Source: Zizania palustris (Eukaryota > Streptophyta > Magnoliopsida > Poales > Poaceae). Taken from it: a stretch of 64,000 nt of DNA. Positions within the stretch are counted from its first letter, which is position 1; each line of letters opens with the position of its first letter. The position numbers and the translations under genes were made by a program. The notes under the pieces are model-generated. The model saw nothing but the letters and a program-made list of their open reading frames with translations. It ran no database searches and was not told where the DNA came from. The DNA lies in NCBI GenBank assembly GCA_019279435.1, contig JAAALK010000082.1, positions 23,469,034 to 23,533,033 of the forward strand. Direction: 5' to 3'. Below are positions 1 to 9,373 of this stretch, piece by piece.

Positions 1-2001
1 GGGCAGATCAGAGTTTACCATAGCAATTTAAACTGAGTACAAATAAAAAGGATGAGAAGTTACTGTTCAAAGTTGTCTCCTGTTTGAAACCTGACGAAGC
101 CTGCAGTGTCCATGCCGAAGCCTTCTTTGACGTCCTAGTACGAAGGATGAAGAAGTCGAAAGCCGTGTAGTACAGTTCGGTGAAGGATATAGCAACCTTC
201 GAAGTCTACTTCGGTTCGGATAAGCTTCGAAACTGAACAAAACAAATTCGGACACACTTCGAACCAGCGAAGACCCCGAAGTAACAAACAATGCAACCTG
301 CGAAGCTGGCTTCGAATAATGTTGTGCGAAGTCTAGCAGCTTATCGAAGCACTGTCGAAGTGGTAGCTTCGAACCGAAGTCAGCACGGACAGCAAGCAAG
401 GCAAAAATTACCTTCGCACAGGAACAATACGGACAAGCAAACTTCGAAACAAGACAGCTTCGCACAACTAGAGACAAATACGTGCAAGGCTTCGAAGAAC
501 AAAAAAACTGCGAAGTCTAAACTTCGAACACAAAAAGTTGCGAAGTGCCTTCGAACAAAAATGAGGTCCCAGCGAAGCCTTTCTGTCCGAAGTCTGCCAA
601 AACCTACTTCGAAACCGAAGTCCCCTCACGCAATAGCTCCGAACCAACGAAATTAGAGCCGAAGTTTTCTAACCAAAACCAGTCTAAACTCACAGCTTCG
701 TAGCAGACTTCGCAAAGGCCTAAAGTTTGAATATCACTGAAGCCGAAGCCTCTAGAATACTTCGAACGACTTGAACTAAGACTTCGGGAGCAGCCTTCGA
801 ACAACACTCTTCAGAGATGCATAAAAAAAAATTTCCGCCGAAGAAGAAATCGGAGTTGACAGAAACGTAGGCTGTAGATCTCTGAAGCTAGCAGCAAAAG
901 ACCCTTAGGCCATCATGACGCACAACGCTTCTTGTGGGACCCACTCAAGTGTAGCACAAAATAATGATGAAGACAAAACTTAAATCCAGACACCAGTTTC
1001 AGAAAGAACAGTGCACAGACGAAGAACAGTACTGCAGCTCTACAGAAAATAGGCCATAGAGGCTATCAAGTCCGATTCAGTGGAAATAGAACAGCCGTAC
1101 TAGTGCGGCATAAGAGTTGATTCTGGACTGCAGACAAGGAGCCCAAAAATAAACTAATCCAATCACACAGATCAAGAAACCAAAAACCGCGGCCACGCAC
1201 GAGGGCTACGAGACAAAAAGAATAAATCTGAGTAGCGATTTCTTAACGTGCCTGATGGAAACAACGGCGGCGTGTGATTTCCAGATCCGAACGGAACACC
1301 GGCGGCGGTGAAGATGAACACTCAGGAAAAAGATGACCCAATCTTTTTGCTGGATTAAAATGTATTACAGAATGGGTAACCCTAACCTTAGGCTATTGGG
1401 ACCTATTTATAGGCAGCCCAATAAATGGGTAAAAAGAAGAAATAACCCTGGGGTCTTTACAGACACTGAAATAAATGGAAAAGACTAAACTGCCCTTAGG
1501 ATATTTTTACAGACTTAACTGACTGACTGTGGGCCTAGGGACAAAATAGTAAACTCCTATTTACAGATGACTTATCCGGAAGCTAAGCTTTCGTAGTGAC
1601 TACGACTTCTCTTCTGGACAGTCTGATGCGAGATCAGCGGTCGTCAGTTTTGTGCCGAAACTGACAAAGCGTCCACCGACTTTGCACCAGGTACCCGGAT
1701 TGGGCCGGCCCAACTCCGCAGCTCTCTCAGCCCGGCAATCGCTCACCGCCCGTGTACCTGAGTCAATCCTGGTCAACAGTCCAGTGGATCCTCTGCTGCT
1801 CCTAGCCCATGTACCCGGATTGGGCCAGCCCGACTTCACGGCCTCCTCTGCCCGACAGTCGCTCGCTGCCCGTGTACCTGAGTCACACGCGGCCCAGACG
1901 CAGCAGATCATCTCTCTCTTTTCAGTCCTCTTTGACTATCGTTGACAATGACTCATCACATCTGGAGCCATGAGGCCCACGCTATTCAGCATGGCTCCTC
2001 A
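1..2001 (-). repeat. 3' LTR of Sirevirus copy 1 (partial, about 220 bp missing at the left)
   Basis: Position 1 aligns with position 9597 in the 5' LTR, so the first part of the plus-strand reading (the U5 end) is outside the window. The LTR ends at 2001 with TCCTCA, the complement of a TGAGGA LTR start, directly followed by a polypurine tract. Positions 67-830 are packed with CTTCGAA/CGAAG words. Short open frames inside it are by-products of this composition. Confidence 0.93.
1402..1413 (-). promoter_or_regulatory. TATA box of the copy 1 LTR promoter
   Basis: CCTATAAATAGG on the minus strand, about 590 bp into the LTR from its start at 2001. The same box stands at the equivalent place in the other LTRs. 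It should set the U3/R boundary a few tens of bases to the left. Confidence 0.8.
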
Positions 2002-2003
2002 AT

Positions 2004-2012
2004 CTCCCCCTT
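2004..2012 (-). promoter_or_regulatory. Primary polypurine tract (plus-strand DNA primer) of copy 1
   Basis: AAGGGGGAG on the minus strand, separated by two bases from the 3' LTR start. This is the expected place for second-strand priming. Confidence 0.85.
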
Positions 2013-3357
2013 GATGAGTGCATTGTCAACACTTCTCTTCATCTGCTCTTCAGTACCTGCAAGCAACTGTGGAAACACGAAAACAAAGCACAAAAAAACA
2101 GAGAAGAAGAAAAATAAAGTAAAAATTTAACCCCAATGACCAAAAGCCGAACAAAAGCAAGAAACGGTCATTATGGTTAACCAAAGGTAAAAGCTCAAAA
2201 CAAGTGCAGTCTCAGAAACATCAACAAGGATATCACAAGAGTAAGAACAAACGGGACAAAAACTCCCCCTGAAAAAAATCCCAGAGAAAGCCAAAACTCC
2301 CCCTTAAACTCTTATACCAAAAATTCTCCCCCTTGTTGACAAGTGAACTCATCAAGCACACTAAAACGACACTGACTCCCCCTGAAAAGCAACTCCCCCT
2401 CAAAATATGTAATGAATGCAACGGAGGTGCAGGTGGAGTGAAGAAAGCATGCTTCTCAGATATGATTGACTGCAATTACAACATCTAACAAGTATAGCAA
2501 AAGACATACTGTCGAAGTCACATGGCATGATCAGTTCAACAGATGATATCCAAAGAAAGTCATTTAGCACGCATTTTTCAGTTTTTGCAAACAAAGGCAT
2601 CACCACATTTTCCAGTTAACAAGCAAGGTAAGGCAAGAGACGCAGAAGCTAACTGATATCTACCAGGATAGGCATTGTCCAAAACAAAGTGCTTCAGCAA
2701 ACTTGTTGTCTTTTTAATTTTCAGGCTTTTTCATTTTCCTTTTTCATTTTTGCCAAGGGTTATTTGCATGTCAAACCTTATGCTAACCGACCAAGTCAAG
2801 CCTAGGCCAGAACTGGACCATCAGAAGCTTAAGACATTGGTCTTGGCAAACACTACACTGTCCTAGTTCATACCAAAGTGCTATGGTAAGCAGTCCAGAA
2901 CAATGCAATGCGACAAAGCAAACCCACTTGGATCTTTTCAACTCAAGCATAAAAAGGCATGTAACAGATAGCAAAAGCATATTTTCCATGTTAAAGCATA
3001 AAGATGTCCAAGTTGCATATCTGCATCTATGTGATGAACTAGCTACAAGGCATGTAACAGATAGCAAAAGCACTCAGCCTACACATGCTAGTTACCAGAA
3101 GCAATGGTGATCATTTTTCAAGTTGAAAGCATAAAAGCCATGCATATGACAGATATCAGACATATCAAGTGAACTGAACCAAGGCATGATCATTGACAAG
3201 TAATCAAAAGCATGTACCAGCTAGAATAAGTAAAGCAGTTCAATCATATAACAGAAGCAGGCTCAAAAGTGTGATATGTGAATATGTATGATATGAACAC
3301 ACACAAAAAGACTCAAGAAAAGAGTAAAGAAGAAAGAAAAAACTGACGCAAAATATC
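2013..3357 (-). other. Non-coding 3' region of copy 1 between pol and the 3' LTR
   Basis: About 1.3 kb with no convincing open frame and no envelope-like gene. Apart from the polypurine cluster it is A-rich with short scattered repeats, such as GCATGTAACAGATAGCAAAA near 2955 and 3050. Confidence 0.75.
2263..2400 (-). promoter_or_regulatory. Cluster of extra polypurine tracts of copy 1
   Basis: Five more GGGGGAG-type words occur on the minus strand at 2263-2270, 2297-2305, 2326-2333, 2376-2383 and 2393-2400. Several polypurine tracts before the 3' LTR are a known Sirevirus hallmark. Confidence 0.75.
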
Positions 3358-4839
3358 CTAGAAAGGATACACAACACCCAAATCCCCTCGTAAATGCTCA
3401 AAAGTAGATTGATCTAGGGGTTTGGTGAAAATGTCAGCCAACTGATGATGGGTATCAACATGAACAAGGTCAATGACACCTTTCTCATATTGATCCCGCA
3501 AAAAGTGAAAGCGCACATCAATGTGTTTGGTTTTTGAATGGAGACATGGGTTTTTCCCTACACTAATTGCACTGGTGCTGTCGCAAAACAAAGGAACTCT
3601 GGTAGGAAAGAACAACCCAAAATCTCTCAAAGTGGAAATCATCCAAACCAACTGTGAGCAGCAGCTAGCAGCAGCTACGTACTCAGCCTCAGTGGTCGAA
3701 AGAGCAACTCCAGATTGCTTTCGAGAAGACCAAGAGACAAGAGAAGAACCAAGAAACTGGCAAGTACCGGAAGTCGACTTGCGATCCAACCGGCACCCAC
3801 CAAAGTCGGCATCCAAAAAACCAGATAAATCAAGAGAAGATGATGCTGAATAGTAAAGACCAAGATCAGGCGCATAGGTAAGATACCTGAAGATGCGCTT
3901 GACAGCCTGCCGATGAGACGCGCGTGGTGAAGACTGGAAGCGCGCGCACAGTCCCACGGCGAACTGTATGTCTGGCCTCGTCGCCGTCAAGTACAGCAGC
4001 GAACCGATCATCCCTCGAAACTCTCTCTCGTTGACCTTGACGCCGCTCTCGTCCTTGTCCAGGCCCCCAGATGTACCCATTGGGGTCATCTGCGGCTTCA
4101 GCTCACCACCAAAGTCAAATTTTTTCAGCATGTCACGAGTGTACTTACCTTGATGGATGAAGGTGTTGTCCTTGGTCTGCTTGATCTGGAGCCCTAGAAA
4201 GTACTTGAGCTCACCCATGAGGCTCATCTCAAACTCGCTGTGCATCTGCTCAGAAAACTTGGACACAAGCTCGTTAGTAGTACCGCCAAAGATAATATCG
4301 TCCACGTATATCTGAGCGACTAAAAAATCTGAAGCATCTCTAAGCAAGAAGAGAGTCTTATCCACAGAACCCATCACAAAGCCCTTCCCCAACAAAAACT
4401 GCTTTAACCGGTCATACCAAGCCCTGGGGGCTTGCTTTAACCCGTATAAAGCTTTTTGCAATTTAAAAACATGTCGAGGAAACTTGGGGTTCTCAAAACC
4501 GGGGGGCTGCCTAACATAAACTTCCTCCTCTATGTACCCGTTCAGAAAAGCACTCTTGACGTCCATTTGAAAAAGCTTAAAACCCTTCGAAGCGGCAAAA
4601 GCTAAAAGAATGCGAATGGACTCAAGACGGGCAACAGGGGCAAAAGTTTCTTCAAAATCAATACCTTCCTTCTGGCAGAAACCCTGGGCAACTAGTCGAG
4701 CTTTGTTGCGCACCACAACCCCATCTTCACCTTGCTTGTTCTTGAACACCCACTTGGTGCCTATGGGGTTGCATCCTGGTGGCAGCTCTACTAGAGTCCA
4801 AACCCGATTGCGGACAAAATTCTCAAGCTCTTCTTGCAT
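3358..4839 (-). CDS. pol: pol of copy 1: reverse transcriptase and RNase H part
   Basis: The 493 residues after an in-frame stop are the reverse transcriptase-RNase H half of pol, which copies the element RNA into DNA inside the particle. The copia reverse transcriptase motifs are intact: MDVKSAFLNG with Asp93, LYGLKQAPRAWYDRL near 131-145, and the catalytic YVDD at 178-181. RNase H follows with DADFGG near 343-348, STTEAEY near 381-387, FCDSTSA near 418-424 and ADIFTKP near 468-474. The natural protein would not start here: the frame is continuous with the integrase upstream except for one TAG at 4849-4851. It ends normally at GVVYPF. Confidence 0.93.
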   Translation of the reverse strand: MQEELENFVRNRVWTLVELPPGCNPIGTKWVFKNKQGEDGVVVRNKARLVAQGFCQKEGIDFEETFAPVARLESIRILLAFAASKGFKLFQMDVKSAFLNGYIEEEVYVRQPPGFENPKFPRHVFKLQKALYGLKQAPRAWYDRLKQFLLGKGFVMGSVDKTLFLLRDASDFLVAQIYVDDIIFGGTTNELVSKFSEQMHSEFEMSLMGELKYFLGLQIKQTKDNTFIHQGKYTRDMLKKFDFGGELKPQMTPMGTSGGLDKDESGVKVNEREFRGMIGSLLYLTATRPDIQFAVGLCARFQSSPRASHRQAVKRIFRYLTYAPDLGLYYSASSSLDLSGFLDADFGGCRLDRKSTSGTCQFLGSSLVSWSSRKQSGVALSTTEAEYVAAASCCSQLVWMISTLRDFGLFFPTRVPLFCDSTSAISVGKNPCLHSKTKHIDVRFHFLRDQYEKGVIDLVHVDTHHQLADIFTKPLDQSTFEHLRGDLGVVYPF

Positions 4840-4848
4840 GGCATTAAT

Positions 4849-4851
4849 CTA
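4849..4851 (-). other. Nonsense codon splitting pol of copy 1
   Basis: In-frame TAG between DSN and INAMQEE. Copy 2 (near 31545) and copy 3 both have TGG (Trp) at this place, so this is a TGG to TAG change. On the plus strand it is CAG to TAG. The same stop is visible in the second assembly of this locus near 21374. Confidence 0.85.
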
Positions 4852-6552
4852 GTTCGAGTCAGAAAGAGCATGAGAAATGTCTCTGGGCTCAAAAGATGCA
4901 ACAAAAGCAGATTCAGCAAACACAGCAAGAGAGTCAACAGACGAACGCAAAGTTCTTGAAGACAAATCACCGATGATGAGCTCTGAGGGGTGATCACGCT
5001 GAACTGCTCGGGATCCCTGGTGATCTGAAGTCACCTCACCGGAGTCAGCAGCTGGCACCTCTGGACTCGACTGAGGGGGCTCGATCGAAGTGGAAGAAGT
5101 GATCAGAGGTCCGCCCTCGTCCTCAGTCGAAGTCTCAGAAGGTGTGGGCTCTGCAGGAGGTGCAGAAGGCCCACCCTCATCAGCAGCTGGAGTATCCTCA
5201 TCTTCCTCGAAGATGGACTCTCCGAGCTCACCATCACCAGAAAGCTCAAAAGAAGGAGTTGAAGAAGGCAAGGACTCATCAAAAGAAACCTCGCAAGTCT
5301 CGACAAGCTGCTGGGAGTCGAGGTTCCAAACACGAAAGCCTCGAGAATGCAAAGCGTAACCAAGAAAAACACCATCCCAGCAACGAGACTCAAACTTGTC
5401 CAAATGCCCTCCCTTCTTGAGCACAAAGCACTTGCAGCCAAACGCTCGCAAGTGGCTCACCTTGGGCTGTCTGCCAAACCGCAGCTCATATGAGGTCTTA
5501 CATAGGTAAGCTCTAAGAAAAATGCGGTTGGCTAAATAGCAAGCCGTAGTCATGGCTTCAGCCCAAAAGCGCCTAGGAGTCCTGTGCTCATCAAGCATCG
5601 TCCTGGCCATCTCGACTAGCGTGCGGTTCTTTCGTTCCACAACGCCATTCTGTGGGGGAGTGTAAGGAGCAGAAAACAGATGATCAAGACCCTGATCACT
5701 GCAGAAGCTGACGAACTGAGAGTTCTTGAACTCAGAGCCGTTGTCGGAGCGAATTGCTCGCATCCGACCATTGTTCTCATTCTTCAGCTTCAAAATCAGG
5801 TCATGAACAAAATGAAAAGTTTCATCCTTAGACTCCAAAAAGAAAACCCACGAGAATCGAGAAAAATCGTCAACAATCACAAGTGCGTACCACTTCCCAC
5901 CGACTGAGCGTACCCGAGCTGGACCGACAGTGTCCATGTGTAATAGCTCGCCCGGATATGAAGTCATCACCTGAGTCACAGGTGCGTGAGAAGCGGCAAC
6001 CATTTTTCCGTGACGACAGGGATGGCAAACCAGATCCTTCTCCATCTTAAGCTTGGGCAATCCTCGGATGAGGTCCATAGAGCTCAACCTGACTAGCAGG
6101 TCAAAACTCAAATGGCCTAACCTCCTATGCCACTTCCAGAGCTCAGAGGAGGATCCAGCAATCAAACAGCGAGAAGGGCCAAAAGAACTAGAGAAGTCAA
6201 TCCGAAAAACCTTACCGAAAGGTAAGATCTGGCAAATCAAAGACCCTCTAGAATCAAACACAGAAGAATTGCCCTTCTTAAAACGCACTTCCAAACCATC
6301 CTCAAGAAGTTGCGAAACAGAAATCAAATTAAAATTCAAGTTTCCAACCAAAGCAACGTTCTTCAAAGAAAAATGGTCTGAAATGCGAATTGAGCCAATG
6401 CCACTTACTTTCCCTTGACCACTGTTCCCGAAGGTGATGTATTCTTTGGAGCTCGGGGGAGTGAGACTGGAGAACCATCTGCGATGTCCGGTCATGTGGC
6501 GAGAACACCCTGAGTCCATGATCCAAACGTCCTCCAGTCCCCGATCCTGCAC
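4849..6552 (-). CDS. pol: pol of copy 1: protease and integrase part
   Basis: 567 residues ending at the TAG described above. The retropepsin-type protease active site DSG is at residues 13-15, just inside the frame. The integrase zinc motif is His142, His147, Cys176, Cys179 (WHRRLGH ... CHPC). The catalytic triad is Asp207, Asp270 and Glu306, with the canonical 35-residue spacing between the last two. A Ser/Glu/Pro-rich linker (about 440-530) leads to reverse transcriptase. The frame is -1 relative to gag; the listed start is a GTG just after the gag stop, so the real product is probably a gag-pol fusion. Confidence 0.93.
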   Translation of the reverse strand: MQDRGLEDVWIMDSGCSRHMTGHRRWFSSLTPPSSKEYITFGNSGQGKVSGIGSIRISDHFSLKNVALVGNLNFNLISVSQLLEDGLEVRFKKGNSSVFDSRGSLICQILPFGKVFRIDFSSSFGPSRCLIAGSSSELWKWHRRLGHLSFDLLVRLSSMDLIRGLPKLKMEKDLVCHPCRHGKMVAASHAPVTQVMTSYPGELLHMDTVGPARVRSVGGKWYALVIVDDFSRFSWVFFLESKDETFHFVHDLILKLKNENNGRMRAIRSDNGSEFKNSQFVSFCSDQGLDHLFSAPYTPPQNGVVERKNRTLVEMARTMLDEHRTPRRFWAEAMTTACYLANRIFLRAYLCKTSYELRFGRQPKVSHLRAFGCKCFVLKKGGHLDKFESRCWDGVFLGYALHSRGFRVWNLDSQQLVETCEVSFDESLPSSTPSFELSGDGELGESIFEEDEDTPAADEGGPSAPPAEPTPSETSTEDEGGPLITSSTSIEPPQSSPEVPAADSGEVTSDHQGSRAVQRDHPSELIIGDLSSRTLRSSVDSLAVFAESAFVASFEPRDISHALSDSN

Positions 6553-6554
6553 AA

Positions 6555-6597
6555 TCAGTGGCTGTAAGTGGGAGCAAATGGTCCGGCACCGAGTTTA
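6555..6597 (-). promoter_or_regulatory. gag/pol overlap of about 40 nt (-1 frame change)
   Basis: The pol frame opens after a TAA at 6595-6597 and the gag frame closes with TGA at 6555-6557. A -1 shift must occur between them. No canonical X XXY YYZ slippery heptamer is present. The same overlap with the same stops exists in copy 2 (33256-33298), so it is the element's own design and not a random mutation. Restart at the ATG just before the protease DSG (about 6519) is an alternative. Confidence 0.65.
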
Positions 6598-9314
6598 GCA
6601 AAAGAGCTAAACCAGTGTCGAGCCATCTGCTCAAAAGACGGAAAGCAGAAATCATCAGAAAAGTTTGGACCAAAATGCGGCTCAAAGCGCGGTCCTCGGT
6701 TCTGCCTGAAGCCTCGGCCACGAGGTCCAGGACCGTAGCCAAAATGGCCTAGAGCTCTGCCGGAACGACCACCACCAACTGGAGTACGAGCAAGAAAGTC
6801 GTCTCCTCTACCACCACCTACACGACGCGGCCTGGCCTCCAGCCTCTCCCCGCGTCGAGGAACTCTCAGTCTACCACCCTGCTGGTAGAACTGCTCCTGA
6901 CCACCACGAGCACGCTCTGCTCTCTCAACCCGCTTCCTCCTGAAGCAAAACTCCGCAAGATGCCCGTCTCTCTGACAATACTCGCAATGGTAAGTGGGCT
7001 TCTTGGAATGTGGTTGAGGTTTGGGGTTCTTGGGCTTAGTGGTGTTTGGTGTCGGCTTCTTGGGTTGAGAGGGTCCAGGAAGAGAGTCAAGAGAAGTGTG
7101 GAGGTGTTTGGGCTTTGGAACCCAGATGGGCTTCTTGGGTGGAGCTTTGGGTGGTTCATGGATCACTCCATCCTTGGGCTGACAAGCCTGGGAAGACTCA
7201 GTGGAATGGGTCTTGGGATATCTCTGCTCAGGAGTCATTTTACTCCACTCCACTGCCCGGCTAATGGCACTCTCAAAGTTAGCCTTGGTATAGGTGTAAC
7301 CTACCCCAAACCCATCCTTCCTCTTGAACTGCTGGATCATCATGCCGAGCTGAGGCTCTCTGGCACTGATCCAACTCAGGATAGAACGGAGGTAAAAGTT
7401 CTCATTCTGAGAATCAGCTAGCTCCTCTCTCAAGGCAGCTAGAACCTCCACCTGAGACAAGCAGGTCTCACACTCGCTATCTATCTGGACAGACTTCTCG
7501 GCTTTCAGCTTAATCAACTCAAGTCTAAGAGACAGACAGTTCTCACAGACAGTGGGTGGAACTGACAATGTCTCAAGCTCTAGCCTAGTCTGCGCTAGCT
7601 CAACTCTCACTCTCTCCAAATTACCCAGATGCTCATCGCCCTTGGCTTTCAGCTCAGCTAAACTGGCAAGATAAGATGGGCAATCAGCACAGGGTACGAC
7701 GACAGTGGCTTGAGCATCTTTCAACTCCAGCTGAGCGCTTTCAAGCTCAGTGGCCAAAGCGTCCCTCTCATCAACCCTTTCTGTGTACCTGGACTTCAGA
7801 GTCGACAGGTCACACAGAAGCACCTCACACTTTGGGCACTCACTGCTATCACCCAAGCAAGGGGAAGAAGATAGACTCTCAATTCTGCCGTTGGCCACGG
7901 CAAGCTCACTCTCTAACTCATCTATCCTCTTCTTAGCCCCTCTAAGCAGTTTTTCCCGATACTTTAACTCCTGACGATTGCTTTCAAGTAAATCAACGAT
8001 TTCGCGTTCATAGGATGATACCTTTTCGTTGTCGTCGTCGTCGGAGTCATCGGAGGAGCTCTTCTCTTCCTTATCCCCAAGAGCCATTGAGCAGAAGCTC
8101 TTGCGGGATCTTCGGCGCTGATGTGAGCGGCTCTTCGGTCTGTCCCCGAAGGCCATGAAGCAAAGGCCTGCTGGATCATCCTTGTCCTTCCCCTTCCTGA
8201 TGATGATCTCCTCATCGCTTGAGCTCGATGAAGAGGAAGAAGACGTGGACCGCTTGGAGTAGCTCTTCTCCATCTCAGCGAAGAAGGCCTTGTCGCGCTT
8301 CTTGTTCTCTCGCCGGTAGTCCTTCAGGGCCTTTCTGAAGAATCTGGTTTTTGGCTTGCCCTTGTTGAAGGAGGAGCTGACGTGCTTGCCGGAGTCGTGG
8401 AAGCCACTACCGGTGCCCTTCTTATGGCCATTGCGCTTGGGGCAGTCGGCGATGAAGTGTCCTGGATCACCACACTCAAAGCACCCGGTCTTTGTGCCGT
8501 GTCTTTTGAACATCCTTTTGTCATAAACACGACGCACCCGGTTGTTAAACAGACACAGATCATCATCTCCCAAAGACTCAAGCTGGTCCTCAGTGATAGA
8601 CATCAAAGAGAACCCAGCACAGCTCACAGAAGAGGGATCGACAGAAGGTGTAGCAAGAGCCAGAGACTTTGATCCAGAGCCAGTGAGATTTGATCTCAAC
8701 TGGGTATCAACCTCGGTGGCCTTCAGCTTGCTAAACAACTCAGAAATGGTCAAGGTATCATAAGATGTGCTCTCAATGATAGAGGATACCTTGATCTCCC
8801 AGATCTTTGGGTCCAAGGTATGGAGAACCTTGAGCGCCTGTTCGTGATCTGAGACTAACTGAACACCCTCAGCCTTGTTGTCCCGAAGCTTGTTTATGAT
8901 CGACTGAAAACGACCAAACAACGCTTCAACAGATTCACCCGGCTTTTGTGTGAAGTTCTCGTACTCACGCCGGTAGGTCTGATAGAGCCGAGCCTTGACC
9001 TGAGCTGTCCCCTCATGGTGTGCCTGGAGGGTAGCCCAGATCTCTCTCGCAGTGGAGAGATGGCTCACACGCTCAAACTCAGTGGGACCCAAACCAGAAA
9101 ACAAGATGTTCACCGCTTTGCTATTGTTCACATGCTGGGCGATGATACCAGGAGAATCACGCTCAGCAACTGGCAATATGACAAACGTAGCGTGAATGCA
9201 AATGTCCCAGATGTCCGAGCTTTGGCTCATGAGATAGGCTCGCATGCGAGTCTTCCAGTAATTATGGCCATAAGCTTCCAAGGACGGGACCTTGCCAGGA
9301 GACGTCATGATCAC
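6555..9314 (-). CDS. gag: gag of copy 1 (Sirevirus capsid/nucleocapsid, 919 aa)
   Basis: Intact open frame. Residues 1-60 are the copia gag N-terminus and about 60-210 the UBN2/copia gag capsid region. A CCHC knuckle lies at Cys278-Cys281-His286-Cys291 (CFECGDPGHFIADCP). A Ser run (about 358-366) and an acidic SDDSDDDD stretch precede a long Leu/Glu/Lys coiled coil (about 435-645). The coiled coil carries four CxxC pairs at 493-496, 542-545, 590-593 and 615-618. A second CCHC knuckle is at Cys777-Cys780-His785-Cys790, followed by a Gly/Arg-rich tail. The long second half is typical of Sireviruses, where it is known to bind dynein light chain 8-like proteins. The ATG at 9312-9314 lies about 45 nt from the primer site. 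Confidence 0.94.
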   Translation of the reverse strand: MIMTSPGKVPSLEAYGHNYWKTRMRAYLMSQSSDIWDICIHATFVILPVAERDSPGIIAQHVNNSKAVNILFSGLGPTEFERVSHLSTAREIWATLQAHHEGTAQVKARLYQTYRREYENFTQKPGESVEALFGRFQSIINKLRDNKAEGVQLVSDHEQALKVLHTLDPKIWEIKVSSIIESTSYDTLTISELFSKLKATEVDTQLRSNLTGSGSKSLALATPSVDPSSVSCAGFSLMSITEDQLESLGDDDLCLFNNRVRRVYDKRMFKRHGTKTGCFECGDPGHFIADCPKRNGHKKGTGSGFHDSGKHVSSSFNKGKPKTRFFRKALKDYRRENKKRDKAFFAEMEKSYSKRSTSSSSSSSSSDEEIIIRKGKDKDDPAGLCFMAFGDRPKSRSHQRRRSRKSFCSMALGDKEEKSSSDDSDDDDNEKVSSYEREIVDLLESNRQELKYREKLLRGAKKRIDELESELAVANGRIESLSSSPCLGDSSECPKCEVLLCDLSTLKSRYTERVDERDALATELESAQLELKDAQATVVVPCADCPSYLASLAELKAKGDEHLGNLERVRVELAQTRLELETLSVPPTVCENCLSLRLELIKLKAEKSVQIDSECETCLSQVEVLAALREELADSQNENFYLRSILSWISAREPQLGMMIQQFKRKDGFGVGYTYTKANFESAISRAVEWSKMTPEQRYPKTHSTESSQACQPKDGVIHEPPKAPPKKPIWVPKPKHLHTSLDSLPGPSQPKKPTPNTTKPKNPKPQPHSKKPTYHCEYCQRDGHLAEFCFRRKRVERAERARGGQEQFYQQGGRLRVPRRGERLEARPRRVGGGRGDDFLARTPVGGGRSGRALGHFGYGPGPRGRGFRQNRGPRFEPHFGPNFSDDFCFPSFEQMARHWFSSFAKLGAGPFAPTYSH

Positions 9315-9359
9315 TACTGGGGTTTAGAACCGGTTAAGGTATGGAAAAACCCTAACCAG

Positions 9360-9371
9360 GCTCTGATACCA
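9360..9371 (-). promoter_or_regulatory. Primer binding site of copy 1 (initiator Met tRNA)
   Basis: TGGTATCAGAGC on the minus strand, two bases after the 5' LTR ends in CCTACA. It is complementary to the 3' end of initiator methionine tRNA, the usual copia primer. Confidence 0.92.
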
Positions 9372-9373
9372 CT

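Noticed and set aside
67..477. 136-codon minus frame in the copy 1 LTR (again at 9661-10071)
   Set aside because: It lies in an LTR made of CTTCGAA words, which keep frames open by composition. It has no domain, and the third copy (26159-26596) is shifted.
2013..3357. Envelope-like gene after pol, as in some Sireviruses
   Set aside because: No frame of useful length, signal peptide or membrane segment in this region in any of the three elements.
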